NCBI RefSeq assembly: GCF_002105755.1
Contig: NZ_CP020821.1
Span: forward strand, 3,968,001 to 4,032,000
DNA from: Mycobacterium colombiense CECT 3035
GTDB lineage: Bacteria; Actinomycetota; Actinomycetes; Mycobacteriales; Mycobacteriaceae
DNA: 64,000 nt
Direction: 5' to 3'
Shown piece by piece: positions 61,936-64,000 of the stretch. The notes under the pieces were generated by a model that saw only the letters and a list, made by a program, of their open reading frames with translations, was not told the DNA's origin and made no database searches. How positions within the stretch are numbered: the stretch's first letter is position 1; every line of letters starts with the position of its first letter. The position numbers and the translations under genes were made by a program.

Positions 61936-62817
61936 GTGGCGAAATGGCTCGGGGCACCGCTGGGAGGCGGGGCGACCACGACGACCCGCGCCAAGGACAG
62001 CGACCGCCAGGATGCCTGCACGGTCCTCGACGACGCCCTGGCCGACGGAGAGCTCTCCGCCGAAGAGCACCGGGAGCGGGTCAGCGCGGCCACCAAGGCG
62101 GTGACGCTGGGCGACTTGCACACCCTGGTGAACGATCTGCAGACCAACGCCGGGCGGCAACTGCCCGCCGTCGACTCGCGGCCCAAGATGCTGCCTCGAG
62201 TCGGCGGGTGGTGGGTGCCGGCCGCCGCCTTCGTCGTCTCGGTGTTGCTGGGCATCGGCATCGGCTGGGGGCTGTACGGGAACACCCGCTCGCCGCTGGA
62301 CTTCACCACCGACCCGGGGGCCAAGCCCGACGGAGTCGGCGCCGTGGTGCTGACGGCGCCCACACAGCTGCACTCGGTCGGCGGGCTCACCGGGCTGTTC
62401 GAGCAGATGCGCAAGCGGCTGGGCGACACCATGGGCTACCGGTTGGTGATCTACCCGACCTACGCCGTGTTGGACCGCCCGGACCCCTCCGACGACCGCC
62501 GGATGCTGGCCTACACCTATCGCGGCGGGTGGGGCGATCCCACCAGCTCGGCCAAGGGTTCCTCGGACGCGGCCGCCCCCGCCGACCTGAGCAAGTTCGA
62601 CGTGACGAAGACCGTGGGCATCATGCGCGGCGCCCCCGAAACGCTGCACATGAGGCCGGCCGACGTCAAAACCACGTACCTGATCATCGAGCCGGCGACC
62701 GACCCGACCACACCGGGTGCGCTGTCGCTGTCGCTGTACGTCTCGAGCGACTACGGGGGCGGGCATATCACCTTCGCGGGTGACGGCGCCGTCAAGGAGA
62801 TGAGTCTGCCCACGTAA
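61936..62817 (+). CDS. DUF1707 membrane protein (Rv0048c-like)
   Basis: A 293-residue protein: DUF1707 domain at the N-terminus (residues about 15-75; DRQDACTVLDDALADGELSAEEHRERV), a membrane helix near residue 110 (VPAAAFVVSVLLGIGIGWGLY) and an exported domain of about 170 residues. It matches M. tuberculosis Rv0048c. DUF1707 is a short helical region linked to membrane and signalling proteins. GTG 61936 gives the start VAKWLGAPLGGG. It diverges from the Rv0049-like gene. Confidence 0.85.
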   Translation: MAKWLGAPLGGGATTTTRAKDSDRQDACTVLDDALADGELSAEEHRERVSAATKAVTLGDLHTLVNDLQTNAGRQLPAVDSRPKMLPRVGGWWVPAAAFVVSVLLGIGIGWGLYGNTRSPLDFTTDPGAKPDGVGAVVLTAPTQLHSVGGLTGLFEQMRKRLGDTMGYRLVIYPTYAVLDRPDPSDDRRMLAYTYRGGWGDPTSSAKGSSDAAAPADLSKFDVTKTVGIMRGAPETLHMRPADVKTTYLIIEPATDPTTPGALSLSLYVSSDYGGGHITFAGDGAVKEMSLPT

Positions 62818-62869
62818 CGGCCCGATCCCCCGGCGCTTTCACACGCTGCACTGTGACAAACGGCAAACC

Positions 62870-62908
62870 AACACTCAGTGGTGTTGTGGCTAATATATCG
62901 AGACGATA
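62870..62908. promoter_or_regulatory. inverted repeats upstream of padR
   Basis: AACAC-TCAGTG-GTGTT (62870-62885) and TATCG-AGA-CGATA (62896-62908) are perfect inverted repeats, 66-104 bases before the PadR start. The second has the TATCN...NGATA form seen for some actinobacterial PadR-like operators. It would fit autoregulation and control of the padR-ino1 unit. Confidence 0.4.
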
Positions 62909-62973
62909 CGATTGCGCGAGGCGTCGAACCGTCGTAACCAGCCGCGCAAATCTTTTCCAGGGAGGTGATTCGA

Positions 62974-63516
62974 TTGTTGGAGCTCGCCATCCTGGGTCTC
63001 CTGATCGAGTCGCCCATGCACGGCTACGAGTTGCGCAAGCGGCTGACCGGTCTCCTCGGCGCGTTCCGGGCGTTTTCGTACGGATCGCTCTACCCCGCCC
63101 TGCGGCGCATGCAGGCCGAAGGGTTGATTGCCGAGGATGCCGCCCCGGCCGGGACGCCGGTCCGGCGGGCCCGGCGCGTCTACCAGCTGACCGACGAGGG
63201 CCGCCGGCGCTTCGGTGAGTTGGTGGCCGACACCGGTCCGCACAACTACACCGACGACGGCTTCGGGGTCCACCTGGCCTTCTTCAACCGGACTCCGGCA
63301 GAGGCGCGGATGCGCATTCTGGAGGGCCGTCGCCGTCAGGTCGAGGAACGACGGGAGGGTCTGCGCGAAGCAGTTGCGCGGGCCAGTAGCTCGTTCGACC
63401 GCTACACCCGTCAGCTTCATCAATTGGGGCTCGAGTCCAGTGAGCGCGAAGTCAAGTGGCTCAACGAGCTCATCGCTGCGGAGCGGGCTATGCCCGGCCT
63501 CTCCGAGCAAACGTAA
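62974..63516 (+). CDS. PadR-family regulator (Rv0047c-like)
   Basis: A 180-residue PadR regulator. The winged helix covers residues about 1-85 (LELAILGLLIESPMHGYELRKRL, FSYGSLYPALRRMQAEGLI), followed by a C-terminal helical dimerisation domain (RRQVEERREGLREAVARA). TTG 62974 is chosen because GGAGGTGA lies five bases upstream and it gives the 180-residue length of M. tuberculosis Rv0047c. It precedes ino1 by 57 bases and is probably cotranscribed with it. Confidence 0.88.
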   Translation: MLELAILGLLIESPMHGYELRKRLTGLLGAFRAFSYGSLYPALRRMQAEGLIAEDAAPAGTPVRRARRVYQLTDEGRRRFGELVADTGPHNYTDDGFGVHLAFFNRTPAEARMRILEGRRRQVEERREGLREAVARASSSFDRYTRQLHQLGLESSEREVKWLNELIAAERAMPGLSEQT

Positions 63517-63573
63517 ATCCCAGCACGAACCCAGCATCCCCAGTCAGTGGTCAGAGGTTAGGAGAACGCCCAT

Positions 63574-64000
63574 ATGAGTGAGCAGAACGCGCCGCAGGCG
63601 TCGACGGAGGTACGAGTCGCCATTGTCGGCGTCGGTAACTGCGCGTCTTCGCTGGTTCAGGGCGTGCAGTACTACTACGACGCCGACGCGAACAGCACCG
63701 TGCCCGGCTTGATGCACGTGAAGTTCGGTCAGTACCACGTGCGCGACGTGAAGTTCGTCGCGGCGTTCGACGTGGACGCCAAGAAGGTCGGCTTCGACCT
63801 GTCCGAGGCGATCTTCGCGTCGGAGAACAACACCATCAAGATCGCCGACGTGCCGCCCCTCAACGTGACGGTGCAGCGCGGCCCGACGCTCGACGGCATC
63901 GGCAAGTACTACGCCGACACCATCGAGGTGTCCGACGTCGAGGCCGTCGACGTCGTCCAGGCGCTGCGCGAGGCCAACGTCGACGTCCTGGTCTCCTACC
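63574..64000 (+). CDS. ino1: myo-inositol-1-phosphate synthase (partial)
   Basis: The first 142 residues of inositol-3-phosphate synthase; the gene runs off the right edge. Visible: NAD-binding [38 protein letters not shown] and the phosphate/active-site region [15 protein letters not shown]. The enzyme turns glucose-6-phosphate into inositol-1-phosphate for phosphatidylinositol, PIMs and mycothiol. ATG 63574 follows AGGAG. It is downstream of padR as in M. tuberculosis (Rv0046c). Confidence 0.93.
   Translation, partial: MSEQNAPQASTEVRVAIVGVGNCASSLVQGVQYYYDADANSTVPGLMHVKFGQYHVRDVKFVAAFDVDAKKVGFDLSEAIFASENNTIKIADVPPLNVTVQRGPTLDGIGKYYADTIEVSDVEAVDVVQALREANVDVLVSY

Overview
The window is chromosomal DNA of a Mycobacterium, most likely a slow grower of the M. 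avium complex type. The evidence is high G+C, a PE/PPE pair, a complete mce operon, a mycolic acid methyltransferase, an F420-type oxidoreductase set, a CYP142-type P450, an 18-kDa-antigen-type Hsp20, and a right-hand block (52.6-64.0 kb) whose order matches M. tuberculosis Rv0058-Rv0046c: dnaB, rplI, rpsR, ssb, rpsF, DJ-1, GT87, ponA1, Rv0049, Rv0048c, padR, ino1. The species is inferred from gene content only.

Layout. 0-5.5 kb: small genes, then a phosphonate-type cluster (alcohol dehydrogenase, phosphonatase-like HAD hydrolase and GntR/UTRA regulator, divergent from a PHS-type permease). 5.5-19.2 kb: lipid and stress genes (mycolic acid methyltransferase, hemerythrin-like protein, ProP-like transporter, PhoU, wax ester synthase, CYP142, an RsbW-like kinase, a hydroxyacid dehydrogenase, an F420-type oxidoreductase, SulP, Ddn-like protein, two methyltransferases). 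19.3-24.1 kb: PPE, PE and membrane protein genes (PPE frameshifted), a lipoprotein/TiaS-like pair and small membrane proteins. 24.3-37.8 kb: tandem-TetR regulator and a full mce operon (yrbEA, yrbEB, mceA-F, an Mce-associated gene and a secreted gene) reading leftwards, with a secreted/Mce-associated pair diverging from its upstream end. 37.8-52.4 kb: mixed accessory enzymes and regulators, including a CRP paralogue, a 56-aa zinc ribbon, a bicovalent-flavin oxidase, a copper-type operator before a DUF5134 gene, a frameshifted SDR, a fused HadAB-like dehydratase and Hsp20. 52.6-64 kb: the conserved replication, ribosome and cell-wall block.

Regulation visible in the DNA. Four promoters resemble the mycobacterial SigF type (GTTN-N15-17-GGGTA[AT]), before the hemerythrin-like gene, the ProP-like gene, the RsbW-like gene and the zinc ribbon; together they suggest a general-stress set. 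A TACCC-N5-GGGTA operator overlaps a promoter that would start a leaderless 16-codon upstream ORF overlapping the DUF5134 start codon. Two full 56-bp repeats plus a partial third at the GT87/DJ-1 junction encode chained mini-ORFs with overlapping stop and start codons, the design of mycobacterial MIRU elements.

Quality note. Three genes (PPE, SDR, ponA1) are each broken by what looks like one missing base, two of them in runs of C. Sequencing indels are as likely as true pseudogenes.
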